DNA of 64,000 nucleotides from Hamadaea flava (GCF_024172085.1 NZ_JAMZDZ010000001.1:930001-994000), one strand, 5' to 3'. Positions 11,278 to 20,634 are shown, counted from the stretch's first letter. The notes: generated from the letters alone by a model not told the origin. Numbers and translations are program-made.

Positions 11278-11640
11278 CTAGCGGCCCTGCTCGATGACCT
11301 GCGGGGTCTCGTCGGCGGTCTCCGACTCCGTGGTCTCCTCGGCGGTGGGAGCCTTGATGACCCGGCCGATGGCGGCGCGCTCGTAGGTCGCGTTCACGCC
11401 CGGCGCGATCTCCAGCAGCACGGTGTTGTTCTCGTCGTCGATGCCCGCGACGGTGGCGTGCAGGCCCACGACGGTTACCACCTCGTCGCCGACCGCGACG
11501 TTGCGCTGCAGCTCCATGGCCTCCTTGCGCCGCTTGCTCTGCGGGCGGATGATCATGAAGTACATCAGGGCGGCCATGAGGCCGAAGAAAAGCAGCGTGG
11601 GCAGCGCACTGCCGCCCGAATTGCCTGCCGCGTAGAACAC
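11278..11640 (-). CDS. yajC: Preprotein translocase subunit YajC
   Basis: A 120-residue small membrane protein that associates with SecDF. There is one N-terminal transmembrane segment (LPTLLFFGLMAALMYFMIIRP, about 13-33), then the hallmark RPQSKRRKE and a small beta-rich domain (VGDEVVTVVGLHATV). The tail is acidic. Its place directly ahead of secD-secF supports the call. A terminator-like hairpin and a possible -10 sequence lie between it and ruvB, so the Sec genes may be transcribed separately from ruvCAB. Confidence 0.93.
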   Translation of the reverse strand: MFYAAGNSGGSALPTLLFFGLMAALMYFMIIRPQSKRRKEAMELQRNVAVGDEVVTVVGLHATVAGIDDENNTVLLEIAPGVNATYERAAIGRVIKAPTAEETTESETADETPQVIEQGR

Positions 11641-11713
11641 GGTTTCTGACCTTCCGTTTCAGCCCACCCCGGGTGACCGGGGCAGGCGAAGAATGTCCGT
11701 TCGGACCGCGCGA

Positions 11714-11719
11714 AGTCTA
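11714..11719 (-). promoter_or_regulatory. Candidate -10 element for yajC-secD-secF
   Basis: TAGACT on the minus strand lies about 75 nt upstream of the yajC start and just downstream of the hairpin that follows ruvB. No good -35 is visible. Confidence 0.3.
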
Positions 11720-11733
11720 GTCGCTGGACCGCC

Positions 11734-11758
11734 GATCGCCACACCCCCTGTGGCGATC
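11734..11758 (-). terminator. Probable terminator after ruvB
   Basis: A perfect 10 bp stem (GATCGCCACA / TGTGGCGATC) with a CCCCC loop lies 19 nt past the ruvB stop. There is no U-tract, which is usual in GC-rich actinobacteria. Its GATC ends resemble the larger dispersed palindromes, but it has none of their cores. Confidence 0.6.
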
Positions 11759-11776
11759 ACATTACGATCACGGCAA

Positions 11777-12892
11777 TTATTCGGCTTCGTCTGCGGAACT
11801 GAACAGGTCCGGCGCCCCGGCGGCGCCGCCGGAAAACATACCATTCCCGGCTGTTTGTCCAGGGAGTTGCGTGCCCGTCTGCCCCGGAAAGGCACTGTTC
11901 GGCGGCGTACGGCCGAGGTGCTGCCAGGCCGCCGGAGTGGCCACCCGGCCCCGGGGCGTACGCGCGAGCAGGCCGGCCCGGACGAGAAAGGGTTCACAGA
12001 CCTCGGCGACGGTCTCGGGCTGCTCCCCCACCGCGACGGCGAGCGTGGACAGCCCGACGGGTCCGCCGCCGAACGTCTCGACCAGCGCCGCCAGCACCGC
12101 CTTGTCCAGCCGGTCGAGGCCGAGGTCGTCGACGTCGTAGACACGCAGCGCGGCCCGGGCCGCGTCCAGCGTCACCACGCCGTCGGCCCGCAACTCGGCA
12201 TAGTCGCGTACGCGGCGCAGCAGCCGGTTGGCGATCCGGGGCGTCCCCCGCGACCGCCCGGCGATCTCCTCGACGCCCTCCCCGGTCACCGGTACGCCGA
12301 GGATCCGGGCGGATCGGTGCAGCAACGCGGTCAACTCGGTGCCGTTGTAGAACTCCAGATGCCCGACGAAACCGAACCGATCGCGCATCGGGCCGGTCAG
12401 CAACCCGGCCCGGGTCGTCGCCCCGACCAGGGTGAACGGCTCGACGTCCAGCGGAATGGCGGTCGCGCCCGGCCCCTTGCCGACGATGACGTCGACCCGG
12501 AAGTCCTCCATCGCCGAGTAGAGCAGCTCCTCGGCCGGCTTGGCGATCCGGTGAATCTCGTCGATGAACAGCACGTCGCCGGCGGCCAGGCTGGTCAGGA
12601 TCGCGGCGAGGTCGCCGGACCGCTCGATGGCCGGGCCGCTGGTCATCCGCAGCCCGCCGCCCAGCTCAGCGGCGACGATCATGGCGAGCGTCGTCTTCCC
12701 CAGCCCGGGCGAGCCGGAGAACAGGATGTGATCCGGCGGCGAACCCCGGCGCAGCGCGCTGTGCAGCAGCACTTCCAGCTGCTCGCGTACGCGTTCCTGC
12801 GCGATGAACTCGCTCAGCCGCTTCGGGCGGACGGTCGCCTCGGCGTCGCGCTCCTCCGGGGAGGCGACCGCGCTCACGACGGATTCGCTCAC
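11777..12892 (-). CDS. ruvB: Holliday junction branch migration ATPase RuvB
   Basis: A 371-residue AAA+ motor that drives branch migration with RuvA during recombination repair. Walker A is GSPGLGKTT (about 62-70) and Walker B is [10 protein letters not shown] (about 113-122). The sensor region GATTRAGLL and the C-terminal winged-helix domain ([17 protein letters not shown]) are present. A ~40-residue Gly/Pro-rich, finally acidic tail follows the winged helix and makes this protein somewhat longer than the ~340-residue norm. GTG at 12892 overlaps the ruvA stop by four bases (GTGA), so translation is coupled. Confidence 0.96.
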   Translation of the reverse strand: MSESVVSAVASPEERDAEATVRPKRLSEFIAQERVREQLEVLLHSALRRGSPPDHILFSGSPGLGKTTLAMIVAAELGGGLRMTSGPAIERSGDLAAILTSLAAGDVLFIDEIHRIAKPAEELLYSAMEDFRVDVIVGKGPGATAIPLDVEPFTLVGATTRAGLLTGPMRDRFGFVGHLEFYNGTELTALLHRSARILGVPVTGEGVEEIAGRSRGTPRIANRLLRRVRDYAELRADGVVTLDAARAALRVYDVDDLGLDRLDKAVLAALVETFGGGPVGLSTLAVAVGEQPETVAEVCEPFLVRAGLLARTPRGRVATPAAWQHLGRTPPNSAFPGQTGTQLPGQTAGNGMFSGGAAGAPDLFSSADEAE

Positions 12893-13494
12893 CGGGTCCT
12901 ACCCAGCAGCTTGATCGCCTGCTTCAACAGCACGGGCACGGGCGGCGTCGGGCCGTCCTCCAGCCCGGACGCGACGGTGCCGATCGCCTGGTCGGCCTGG
13001 CTCGCCGTCCAGCCCAGCCCGACCAGGCCCTGCCGGACCTGTTCCTGCCAGGGCATCTGCCGGGGCACGCCCTTCACCGAGGCGGCCGCGTCGACCGGGC
13101 CCACCTTGTCGCGCAGCTCCAGGATGATCCGCTCGGCGCCCTTCTTGCCGATCCCGGGCACCTTGGTCAACACGCCGACCTCGCCGTGCGCGATCGCCAC
13201 GCGTACCGAATAAGGAGAATGGACCGACAACACCGCTTGGGCGACCCGCGGGCCGACCCCGCCCACGGTCTGCAGGAGTTCGAAGATCTCCCGCTCCTCG
13301 TCGTCGACGAAGCCGTAAAGAGTGAGCGCGTCCTCGCGGACGATGAGCGTCGTGGACAGCCGCGCGTCATGGCCGACCCGCAGGGTGGCCAGCGTGTTCG
13401 GGGTGCAGTGCACGGCCAGGCCGACTCCGCCGACCTCGACCACCGTGGTGTCCGCGCCGACCCAGGCGACCTTGCCCGCCACGCTCGCGATCAT
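12889..13494 (-). CDS. ruvA: Holliday junction DNA-binding subunit RuvA
   Basis: A 201-residue protein that binds four-way junctions and loads RuvB. The N-terminal OB-fold ([12 protein letters not shown]) is followed by two helix-hairpin-helix motifs ([17 protein letters not shown] about 75-91; [13 protein letters not shown] about 112-124) and a C-terminal RuvB-binding three-helix domain. The ATG at 13494 overlaps the ruvC stop in an ATGA junction. A longer in-frame extension upstream is only an open frame inside ruvC. Confidence 0.96.
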   Translation of the reverse strand: MIASVAGKVAWVGADTTVVEVGGVGLAVHCTPNTLATLRVGHDARLSTTLIVREDALTLYGFVDDEEREIFELLQTVGGVGPRVAQAVLSVHSPYSVRVAIAHGEVGVLTKVPGIGKKGAERIILELRDKVGPVDAAASVKGVPRQMPWQEQVRQGLVGLGWTASQADQAIGTVASGLEDGPTPPVPVLLKQAIKLLGRTR

Positions 13495-14012
13495 CGACCC
13501 CTCCGATACTGCTGCAACGCCGCCGCGACCTTGTCCCGCGTGCCACCGCGCCACACGTGGCAGATCGCCAGGGCCAGCGCGTCGGCCGCGTCCGCCGGCC
13601 GCGGCGGGGCGTCCAGCCGCAGCAGGCGGGTGACCATCGCGGTGACCTGAGCCTTGTCGGCCGTGCCGGAACCGGTCACCGCCGCCTTGACCTCGCTGGG
13701 AGTGTAGAGCGCGACCGGCAGCCCGGCACGGGCCGCCGCGAGGATCGCGACCGCGCCCGCCTGCGCGGTGCCCATCACGGTGCGCACGTTGTGCTGGCTG
13801 AAGACCCGCTCCACGGCCACGCCGTCCGGCTGGTGCAGGGCGATCAGCTCGGCCAGCCGGCCGTCCAACCGCAACAGACGGTGGGCCAGCTCCTCGTCCG
13901 GGTCGCTCTGCACCACCTCGTACGCGATCGGGGTGCACTGGCGCCCGGGGACGCCCTCGACGACGCCGACGCCGCACCGGGTGAGCCCGGGGTCGACTCC
14001 CAGTACGCGCAA
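13491..14012 (-). CDS. ruvC: Holliday junction endonuclease RuvC
   Basis: A 173-residue RNase H-fold nuclease that resolves Holliday junctions. Catalytic acidic residues sit in [14 protein letters not shown] (Asp near 7), [10 protein letters not shown] (Glu near 66) and the late [12 protein letters not shown] segment. Family proteins start MRVLGVDPG, which places the start at TTG 14012, with GGAGG about ten bases upstream. GTG at 14036 is possible but adds residues the family lacks. It opens the ruvCAB operon. In many actinobacteria yebC lies immediately upstream; here the two are ~15 kb apart. Confidence 0.94.
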   Translation of the reverse strand: MRVLGVDPGLTRCGVGVVEGVPGRQCTPIAYEVVQSDPDEELAHRLLRLDGRLAELIALHQPDGVAVERVFSQHNVRTVMGTAQAGAVAILAAARAGLPVALYTPSEVKAAVTGSGTADKAQVTAMVTRLLRLDAPPRPADAADALALAICHVWRGGTRDKVAAALQQYRRGR

Positions 14013-14159
14013 CCGAATCCACCCCTCCCCGCACACCTGTACGACACCCTATCGTCCGGCCCCGACAGGGTTCGCACGGCACGCCGCACACGAACCCCGC
14101 GTGGAGTGTGTGGCGTGGACACATGTGTTGCCCGGTCGCGCGCTCGTAATTTCTGCGCC

Positions 14160-14927
14160 ATGACGATCGGGGAAACCGTGGGCCTGGACCTGTCGGGCAA
14201 GACCGCGCTGGTCACCGGGGCGGGCAGTGGCATCGGGCGGGCCTGTGCCCGGCGGCTGGCCGCGGCCGGGGCCCGGGTCCTGGTGGTGGATCGCGACCAG
14301 GACGCCGCTGAGTCCGTCGCGGCGGAGACGGGCGGCGCTTCGATCGTGGTGGACCTCGCCGATCCGGCCGCCCCGGACGCGATCCCGGCGGAGTTGGACG
14401 TCGTGGTGAACAACGCCGGGCTGCAGCACGTCGCGCCGCTGGCGGACTTCCCGCCCGACCGGTTCGCGTACATCGAGCAGGTCATGCTGCTCGCGCCGTT
14501 CCTGGTGGTCCGGCGCGCCCTGCCGCACATGTACGCCCAAGGCTGGGGCCGCATCGTCAACATCTCCTCCGTGCACGGGTTGCGCGCGTCGCCGTACAAG
14601 GCCGCGTATGTCGCCGCCAAACATGGTCTGGAGGGGCTGAGCAAGGTCGCCGCGCTCGAAGGAGCCCCGCATGGGGTCACCTCCAACTGCATCAACCCGG
14701 CTTATGTGCGTACGCCGCTGGTCGAGGGGCAGATCGCCGATCAGGCGCGGACCCACGGCATCGCCGAGGAGCAGGTCATCAGCGAGATCATGCTCGCGAA
14801 GGCGGCGATCAAGCGGCTGATCGAACCGGACGAAGTCGCCGAACTCATGGCGTATCTGTGCACTCCGGCAGCCTCGTTCATCACCGGAACCAGCATCGCG
14901 ATGGACGGCGGATGGACAGCGCACTGA
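14160..14927 (+). CDS. 3-Hydroxybutyrate dehydrogenase-type short-chain dehydrogenase
   Basis: A 255-residue classical SDR, NAD(H)-dependent, cytoplasmic. Visible are TGAGSGIGRA (about 20-29), NNAGLQH (about 86-92), the catalytic Ser in NISSVHGL (about 134-141) and YVAAKHG (about 150-156, Tyr and Lys). The EIMLAKAAIKRLIEPDEVA region before the C-terminus is typical of D-3-hydroxybutyrate dehydrogenases, which interconvert 3-hydroxybutyrate and acetoacetate in polyhydroxybutyrate or ketone-body use. Substrate is inferred from similarity only. The next gene, a GAF/PucR regulator, overlaps its 3' end by 16 bases, suggesting a self-contained sensing and degradation unit. Confidence 0.85.
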   Translation: MTIGETVGLDLSGKTALVTGAGSGIGRACARRLAAAGARVLVVDRDQDAAESVAAETGGASIVVDLADPAAPDAIPAELDVVVNNAGLQHVAPLADFPPDRFAYIEQVMLLAPFLVVRRALPHMYAQGWGRIVNISSVHGLRASPYKAAYVAAKHGLEGLSKVAALEGAPHGVTSNCINPAYVRTPLVEGQIADQARTHGIAEEQVISEIMLAKAAIKRLIEPDEVAELMAYLCTPAASFITGTSIAMDGGWTAH

Positions 14928-16879
14928 GAATGCAACGCATGACACCCCTGTCCCACCTGCTGGAGCTGCTGGAACGGGAGGCGAGCCCGGTCGAGTTCGA
15001 GGGCCCGCTCCTCCAGGCGCGCGCGGACGGCGCAGCCGCCGAGGAGCTCGCCGCGCTCGAGGAGGCCAAGGTCGTCGCGTTGCGGGTCCGGGCGCTGCTC
15101 GAACGCCGCCGCCGGCGGGAGCTGGAGCTGTCCGGGCTCTACGACACCGCCAGCGACCTCGCCGGCCTGCGCGACCTCGACAGCGTCCTGTCCGCGATCG
15201 TCCACCGCTCGCGCAACCTGCTGGGCACGGACATCGCGTACCTCACGCTGAACGATCCCGATCACGGCGACACCTACATGCGGGTCACGGACGGCTCGAT
15301 CTCCGCGCGGTTCCAGCGCCTCCGGCTGCCGCTCGGCGGCGGACTGGGCGGCCTGGTGGCACAGACTGGTACGCCGTACGCCACGGCCGACTACGCGCAG
15401 GACACCCGGTTCCAGCATCTCGGCGAGGTGGACGCCGGGGTCGGCGAAGAGGGGCTCGTCGCGATCCTGGGCGTGCCGCTACGGCTGGGCGCCCAGGTCA
15501 TCGGCGTGTTGTACGCCGCGAACCGGTCCGCCCGCCCGTTCGCCCGGGAAGAGGTGGCGCTGCTGGTCTCGCTGGCCGCGCATGCCGCCGTCGCGATCGA
15601 CACCGCCCGGCTGCTGACCGAGACGCAGGCCGCGCTGACCGAGCTGTCGGCCGCCAACGAGGTCATCCGCGCGCACAGCCAATCGGTGGAACGGGCCGCG
15701 GCCGCGCACGACCGCATGACGTCGCTGGTCGTCCGCGGCGGCGGGGTCGAAGACGTCGCGGCCGCGGTCACCGACGCACTCGGCGGTTCGCTCCTCGTGC
15801 TGGACGCGGACGGGCGTACCCTCGCGCTCGTCGGCGACCTCGGCACGCCCGAGTCGTCGGTGCTCGCCGAGGCGGTCACCGCCTCCCGCGCCGGCGGCCA
15901 CGCGGTCCGCCGGGACGAGCTGTGGTACGCCGCCGTCGTGGCCGGCGCGGAGAACCTCGGCACGCTGGTCTGCCGTCCTCAATGGCCGCTGGCCGACGCC
16001 GACCAGCAGATCCTCGAACGGGCCGCGCTCGTCACCGCCCTGGTGCAGCTGTTCCGCCGCAACCTGGCCGAAGCCGAGGGACGCGTACGCGGAGAGCTGC
16101 TGGACGACCTCATCGCCCGGCCCTGGACTGACCGCACTTCTGGCGGCTCACGCGAGCGTTCCCCGGCGGACGTGGACGCGTTGCGCGTACGGGCACGCCG
16201 GATCGGTGTCGATCTCGACTCGCCGCACGTCATGGTGGCCATCGGCGACGAGTTCGCCTCGTCCGGTGCGCTGCGCCAACGGGCCGCGTCCTGGGGCGTC
16301 ACGTACGCCGCCACCCGCTCCGGGCTCTCCGCGATCCGGGACGGGCGGGTCGTGCTGATGCTGCCCGGCGGCGACGCCGGGGCCACCGCTCGGGCCGTCG
16401 CCAAGGATCTCGCCCGGGCGCTCGGCCGCCCCGCGACCGTCGGCTCGGCCGGTCCGGCTACCGGAGCGGCCGCCCAGGCGCACGCGTACGCCGAAGCCGA
16501 CCGGTGCGTGACCGCCCTGGTCGCCTTGGGCCGCACCGGCGAAGCGGCGTCCACTTCGGAGCTGGGCTTCGTCGGCCTGCTGCTCGGCGCGGTCACCGAC
16601 GGCGGCGACCGGGGCGTTGCCAGGTTCCTCCATCACGCCATCGGCCCGGTCGTGGACTACGACACGCGACGTGGCACCGCGCTCGTCAAGACGCTGGAGT
16701 GCTACTTCGGTGCGGGCGGCAGCCTGGCCCGCGCGGCCGAGCAGCTGCACGTCCACGTCAACACCGTCACGCAACGGCTGGACCGGGTCGCGCAGCTGCT
16801 CGGGCCGGACTGGCAACGCCCCGAACGCGCCCTCGAAGTGCAGCTGGCTCTTCGCCTACACCGCCTCCGCACCGGCTAA
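14912..16879 (+). CDS. GAF-domain PucR-type transcriptional regulator
   Basis: A 655-residue regulator. A short N-terminal helical region (about 10-70) leads to a GAF sensor domain (about 75-225; YDTASDLAGLRDLDSVLSAI at its start). A coiled-coil linker, a central GGDEF-like/PucR domain and a C-terminal HTH (LARAAEQLHVHVNTVTQRLD, about 615-634) follow. PucR-class proteins often control catabolic genes in response to a small ligand. It overlaps the 3-hydroxybutyrate dehydrogenase gene, so this enzyme's pathway is the likely target. The start is uncertain: ATG 14912 (purine-rich GGACGGCGG upstream) is preferred over ATGs at 14930 and 14939, which lack an RBS. Confidence 0.82.
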   Translation: MDSALRMQRMTPLSHLLELLEREASPVEFEGPLLQARADGAAAEELAALEEAKVVALRVRALLERRRRRELELSGLYDTASDLAGLRDLDSVLSAIVHRSRNLLGTDIAYLTLNDPDHGDTYMRVTDGSISARFQRLRLPLGGGLGGLVAQTGTPYATADYAQDTRFQHLGEVDAGVGEEGLVAILGVPLRLGAQVIGVLYAANRSARPFAREEVALLVSLAAHAAVAIDTARLLTETQAALTELSAANEVIRAHSQSVERAAAAHDRMTSLVVRGGGVEDVAAAVTDALGGSLLVLDADGRTLALVGDLGTPESSVLAEAVTASRAGGHAVRRDELWYAAVVAGAENLGTLVCRPQWPLADADQQILERAALVTALVQLFRRNLAEAEGRVRGELLDDLIARPWTDRTSGGSRERSPADVDALRVRARRIGVDLDSPHVMVAIGDEFASSGALRQRAASWGVTYAATRSGLSAIRDGRVVLMLPGGDAGATARAVAKDLARALGRPATVGSAGPATGAAAQAHAYAEADRCVTALVALGRTGEAASTSELGFVGLLLGAVTDGGDRGVARFLHHAIGPVVDYDTRRGTALVKTLECYFGAGGSLARAAEQLHVHVNTVTQRLDRVAQLLGPDWQRPERALEVQLALRLHRLRTG

Positions 16880-16915
16880 CCCTCACGCCCACCGCCGCCC
16901 CTCACGCCCACCGCC
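16880..16915. repeat. 18 bp tandem repeat, two copies, after the PucR-type gene
   Basis: CCCTCACGCCCACCGCCG occurs twice in perfect tandem, starting at the first base after the TAA stop. Degenerate copies (CACCGCCGG) continue towards the palindrome at 16947. It is one of several gene-end tandem repeats beside palindromes in this window. Confidence 0.8.
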
Positions 16916-16946
16916 GGCCGCCTGCGCACCGCCGGCGCGCCCGTAT

Positions 16947-17013
16947 GGCGCTGGATCAGGGATCCGGGTCGAATCATGGGCCAAGATTCGGCTGAGATCC
17001 GTGATCCAGCGCC
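16947..17013. repeat. Dispersed GATC palindrome, family I copy 1
   Basis: Two 29-nt arms (16947-16975 and 16985-17013) match at 24 of 29 positions, with outer ends GGCGCTGGATCA and TGATCCAGCGCC. The core AATCATGGGCCAAGATT matches the cores of the copies at 21162 and 61824. It lies between convergent genes. It could act as a terminator, but core conservation points to a dispersed element. Confidence 0.85.
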
Positions 17014-17031
17014 GAAGGCGGATGGGCTGGA

Positions 17032-18141
17032 TCAGGCGAGCATCAGCGGGGCCAGCCGCAACCGCCGGCCGCGCGTACGCCGCATGGCGTGCCGGTAGGC
17101 GGCGACGTAGCCCGCGCCGAGGTGGTCGGCCGTGAAGTTCCCGGCGACGTGCCGCCGACAGTCCACGGCATTCAACGCGGCCGTGTCATGCACGGCCTTC
17201 GGCAGATCGGCCGGATCGTCGCGAATGAAGCCGGTGACCCCGTCGACGACGACCTCGGCGACGGCGCCGCCGCGCAGGGCGACGACCGGGGTGCCGCAGG
17301 CCATCGCCTCGATCATCACCATGCCGAACGGCTCCTCCCATTGGATCGGGAACAGCAGGCAGCGCGCCTCGGCGAGCAGTTTGCGCTTCTCGGTCGCATC
17401 GGCCATGCCGAAGACGAGGTCGTCGGCGGCCAGCCGGGGCCGGACTTCGCGCTCGAAGTATTGCTGTTCCAGGAGTTCGTTGCATTTCCCGGCGAGCACC
17501 AGCGGCACTCCGGCCGCGTGGGCGGCGTCCAGCGCCAGGTGCGCTCCCTTGTCGGGATGGAACCGCCCCAGGAACAACGCGTACTCCCCCTTTTCCGGCT
17601 GGAACGGGAAGGTGTCGACGCGTACTGCATTGTGGACGGTGCCGACCCAGTTGAGTTCGGGGGCGAGCACCCGCTGACGGTGCGAGATGGCGACGAGGTG
17701 CACCTCGCGGCCGAGCGTTCGGTAGAGCTGGCGCAGATCGCCCGTGACCGGGCCGTGCGCGGTGATGACCGTCGGCAGGTCGAGGGTTTCGTAGTAGGGC
17801 GCGCTCAGCGGCCCGGCGAGCGTGTGGTCGTGGACCACGTCGAGCCCGCCGGTCTCGGCTAACCGGGTGACCGCCAGGCGGGCCGCCGCGGCGTGCGCGA
17901 CCTCGGGGAAGGGATCGCCGAGCCGGTCGGACTGGATCTCGTCCCATACGGGGACGAAGTCCGCCTTGGTTCCGTTGCGCCCGGCGGCGATGAGGGTGAC
18001 CTGATGTCCGGCGTCCACAAGGGCGTCCGCCAGATCCGCGACGACGGCTTCCACTCCGCCGTACGCCGCGGGAGGGATGTCGAAATAGGGTGGTGCGACT
18101 AGCGCGATCCGGAGCTGTTCTGTTGCTGGTGAGCCTTCCAT
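17032..18141 (-). CDS. GT4-family glycosyltransferase
   Basis: A 369-residue retaining GT-B glycosyltransferase. The N-terminal acceptor half has the glycine-rich PPAAYGGVEAVVADLADAL loop (about 22-40). The C-terminal nucleotide-sugar half has LFLGRFHPDKGAHLAL (about 193-208) and the E-x7-E signature EPFGMVMIE (about 272-280). No membrane segment is visible. The substrate cannot be told; relatives act on cell-envelope polysaccharides, glycolipids or small molecules. It stands alone, with the TetR gene 65 bp upstream on the same strand and a palindrome downstream. Confidence 0.85.
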   Translation of the reverse strand: MEGSPATEQLRIALVAPPYFDIPPAAYGGVEAVVADLADALVDAGHQVTLIAAGRNGTKADFVPVWDEIQSDRLGDPFPEVAHAAAARLAVTRLAETGGLDVVHDHTLAGPLSAPYYETLDLPTVITAHGPVTGDLRQLYRTLGREVHLVAISHRQRVLAPELNWVGTVHNAVRVDTFPFQPEKGEYALFLGRFHPDKGAHLALDAAHAAGVPLVLAGKCNELLEQQYFEREVRPRLAADDLVFGMADATEKRKLLAEARCLLFPIQWEEPFGMVMIEAMACGTPVVALRGGAVAEVVVDGVTGFIRDDPADLPKAVHDTAALNAVDCRRHVAGNFTADHLGAGYVAAYRHAMRRTRGRRLRLAPLMLA

Positions 18142-18206
18142 AGAACTGTTCTCCCTATCGACCGGCGCACGGAGCGCCCGTTTAGCACTCTATGTGCCAA
18201 CGCTGG

Positions 18207-18923
18207 TCAATTCTGGGGAACTGCGATCCCGCGCAGGAGCGTGTCGACCACTCGCTCCGGCAGGGTCGCATCATCGATGGAGGGGCTCCACCTTAGCATT
18301 CGCTGCAACATGACGGGTCCGGTGAGCATCAGCGCGACCATTTCGACGTCGGTGTCGGCGCGAAGTTCACCGGTAGAAATCCCCCGTTCGAGGACTTCTC
18401 GGGTACGCGCCCGGCGTGGTTCGACGATCTGCTGATAGAGGCCCCACAGCTCGGGATTGCGCAGCACCTCGGGCACGATGCAGGGGAAGACGCGAGCCGC
18501 CCGGGGATCGACGCTGACGCTGACCACGCTGAGCAGCTGGACGAGGTTGTCGCGAACCGACAGTCCCTCGTCGATGGACTGCGGCGCCTTCAACGCCTTG
18601 ACCGCCTCCAGGATCAGGTCGTTCTTGCCCGACCAGCGCCGGTAGATCGTGGCCTTGCCGACTCCGGCCCGGGCGGCGACCGCCTCAATGGACAGTTCGC
18701 CCACCGACGTGCCCTCGGCCAGCAGGTCGAGGACGGCGTCGATGATGGCCTCGTGTGCGCGGGTGCTCCGCGGGCGACCGATCGCCCGCGGAGCCTCCGT
18801 GCCGGCGTTGTCGATCCCGGGACCGCTCGCGCGGTCCGCCGCGGCAGCCGCGCCCTCGGAAGAAGCCGCGCTTCCCGAGAAGTCCGGGCTACCGGAAAAA
18901 TCGACAGTGCTCGTGTTCGTCAT
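18207..18923 (-). CDS. TetR-family repressor, likely of the adjacent DHA2 exporter
   Basis: A 238-residue regulator with a ~50-residue Ser/Ala-rich leader ahead of the DNA-binding domain. The HTH is about 77-107 (SIEAVAARAGVGKATIYRRW) and a C-terminal ligand-binding/dimer domain follows. It begins 12 bp after the stop of the DHA2 transporter gene, so the two are co-transcribed with the transporter first. The two dyads upstream of the transporter (20585-20599 and 20635-20650) are its probable operators, giving a self-regulated drug-response unit. Ligand unknown. Confidence 0.88.
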   Translation of the reverse strand: MTNTSTVDFSGSPDFSGSAASSEGAAAAADRASGPGIDNAGTEAPRAIGRPRSTRAHEAIIDAVLDLLAEGTSVGELSIEAVAARAGVGKATIYRRWSGKNDLILEAVKALKAPQSIDEGLSVRDNLVQLLSVVSVSVDPRAARVFPCIVPEVLRNPELWGLYQQIVEPRRARTREVLERGISTGELRADTDVEMVALMLTGPVMLQRMLRWSPSIDDATLPERVVDTLLRGIAVPQN

Positions 18924-18935
18924 GGTAGGGAAACC

Positions 18936-20549
18936 TTACCCGACCTCGACCGCCTCAACCGCCCGCTCGGCGGTCATGGCCTTCTCGGCCGCCTCGGCGG
19001 CGGTGTGCGGCTTGGCCTTGCCCGGCAGCCAGCCGAGCACGACGATCAAGCCGATGATCCCCACGGCGACGGAGCCGAGAGCGGCGGCGTGCACCGCGTC
19101 GACGAATGCCGAGTCGGCCGCCTTGACCAGGACGTTCGCGGCTCCGGCGAGCGGCGTGCCGGCGAGCTGGTCGGCGACCGCGTGCGCACCCGCCACCGAC
19201 TCGCTGATCGCGTCCTTGGCCTGCGCCGGGACCTCCTTCGGCAGCCCGGCCACGGTGTCGTCGACGCCGTTGCGGTAGACCGAGGACAGCACCGAGCCGA
19301 GGATGGCCACGCCGAGCGCGCCTCCGACCTGCCGGACGGTGTTGTTGACCGCCGAGCCGACACCCGCCTTCTCGCGGGGCACCGACGCCATGATCGCGTC
19401 GGTCGCCGGCGGCATGATGTTGGCCATGCCCACGCCGAAGGCGAAGAACATGCCGATCACGACCAGGATCGAGCTGCTCTCGTCGACCAGCAGGTAGCCG
19501 GCGGTCGCCAGGGTCACGACGGTGACGCCGACGGCGCTGACCGCCTTGGCCCCGAACCGCTTGACGAAGCTGGCCGACAACGGCGCGAAGATCAGCTGGG
19601 CGGCCGCGAAGGGCAGCATCAGCAGGCCGGTCTGCAGCGGCGAGTAGCCCCGGACCAGCTGCAGGAAGAAGGACATGAAGAAGAACACGCCCATGGCCGC
19701 GAAGAACGAGAGCCCGACCAGGCTGGTGGCCGCGGCGAACCGGGCGTCCCGGAAGAGCTTGACGTCCAGCGACGGGTGCTCGGTGCGGTTCTCCCACCAG
19801 ACGAAGACCGCCAGCGCGACCACGCCGACCGCGATCCAGGCCCAGACGCTCGGCTCGCCGAAGCCCGCCTGGCCGCCGTCGATGATGCCGTAGACCAGGG
19901 CCGCCAGGCCCAGGATCGACAGCAGCACGCCCGGCACGTCGATGCGGCCCGGCCTCGGGTTCCGCGAGTCCGGCACGATCATCGCCACGAACAGCAGGCC
20001 GACGGCGATGATCGGCAGGTTGATCATGAAGATCGAGCCCCACCAGAACCGCTCCAGCAGCGCGCCGGCCAGGATCGGGCCGAGTGCGACGCCGAGGCCG
20101 ACCGCGCCGGCCCAGATGCCGATGGCGCGCGCCCGTTCCCGCGGGTCGAAGACGTTGGTGATGATCGGCAGCGTCGTGGCCATGATGGCCGCGCCGCCGA
20201 GGCCCATGACCGCCCGCGCCGCGATCAGCTGGCCGGGGTTCTGGGCGTACGCCGAGATCAGGGAGGTCAGGGCGAACAGGATCAGACCGACGATGAGGAC
20301 CTTCTTGCGGCCCATCCGGTCGGCGAGCACGCCGAAGGTGAACAGCATGCCCGCGAACACCAGGGTGTAGGAGTTGATCGCCCACTCCAGCTGACCCTGG
20401 GTGGCGCCGAGGCCCTTGACCGGGTCGGCGAGGTTCTTGAGGGCCACGTTGAGCACGGTGTTGTCGAGCACGACGACGAGCAGCGACACGACCAGCACCG
20501 CGAGGATGGCCCACCGCCTCGGGTGCCCGGTGTTTGCTTGGGTCTCCAC
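18936..20549 (-). CDS. DHA2-family 14-helix MFS efflux transporter
   Basis: A 537-residue proton-coupled exporter of the EmrB/QacA type. Motif C-like GIWAGAVGLGVALGPILAG and motif A (GVLADRMGRKKVL, about 71-83) are visible; hydrophobicity suggests 14 helices. The long external loop around NGVDDTVAGLPKEVPAQ near the C-terminus is typical of the family. GTG at 20549 follows GGGGGG by seven bases; an upstream GTG at 20570 is possible. Two TetR-type dyads sit in the 5' region. Substrates are probably hydrophobic or cationic drugs, by family only. Confidence 0.9.
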   Translation of the reverse strand: METQANTGHPRRWAILAVLVVSLLVVVLDNTVLNVALKNLADPVKGLGATQGQLEWAINSYTLVFAGMLFTFGVLADRMGRKKVLIVGLILFALTSLISAYAQNPGQLIAARAVMGLGGAAIMATTLPIITNVFDPRERARAIGIWAGAVGLGVALGPILAGALLERFWWGSIFMINLPIIAVGLLFVAMIVPDSRNPRPGRIDVPGVLLSILGLAALVYGIIDGGQAGFGEPSVWAWIAVGVVALAVFVWWENRTEHPSLDVKLFRDARFAAATSLVGLSFFAAMGVFFFMSFFLQLVRGYSPLQTGLLMLPFAAAQLIFAPLSASFVKRFGAKAVSAVGVTVVTLATAGYLLVDESSSILVVIGMFFAFGVGMANIMPPATDAIMASVPREKAGVGSAVNNTVRQVGGALGVAILGSVLSSVYRNGVDDTVAGLPKEVPAQAKDAISESVAGAHAVADQLAGTPLAGAANVLVKAADSAFVDAVHAAALGSVAVGIIGLIVVLGWLPGKAKPHTAAEAAEKAMTAERAVEAVEVG

Positions 20550-20584
20550 AGGAGTTCCCCCCAGTGTCACGATTTCTTTACGAA

Positions 20585-20599
20585 ACGGAACGGTTCCGT
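20585..20599. promoter_or_regulatory. TetR-type operator candidate 1
   Basis: Perfect dyad ACGGAAC-G-GTTCCGT, 36 bp upstream of the DHA2 transporter start. It resembles operators that TetR regulators use to control neighbouring exporters. Confidence 0.6.
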
Positions 20600-20634
20600 C
20601 TCGCATCCAGGGGAACACTACGCGGGGTACTTCT

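Noticed and set aside
13557-14159. An N-terminal extension of the 3-hydroxybutyrate dehydrogenase
   Set aside because: It overlaps ruvC antisense and has no SDR-related sequence; the Rossmann motif begins about 20 residues after the ATG at 14160.
16947-17013. All palindromes as simple Rho-independent terminators
   Set aside because: Several lie between tandem or divergent genes or inside a gene, and unpaired core sequence is conserved between distant copies. Some may still terminate transcription.
18182-18200. CIRCE-like heat-shock operator (TTAGCAC ... GTGCCAA)
   Set aside because: Only one half-site matches, spacing is 5 instead of 13 between the cores, and the downstream gene is a glycosyltransferase.
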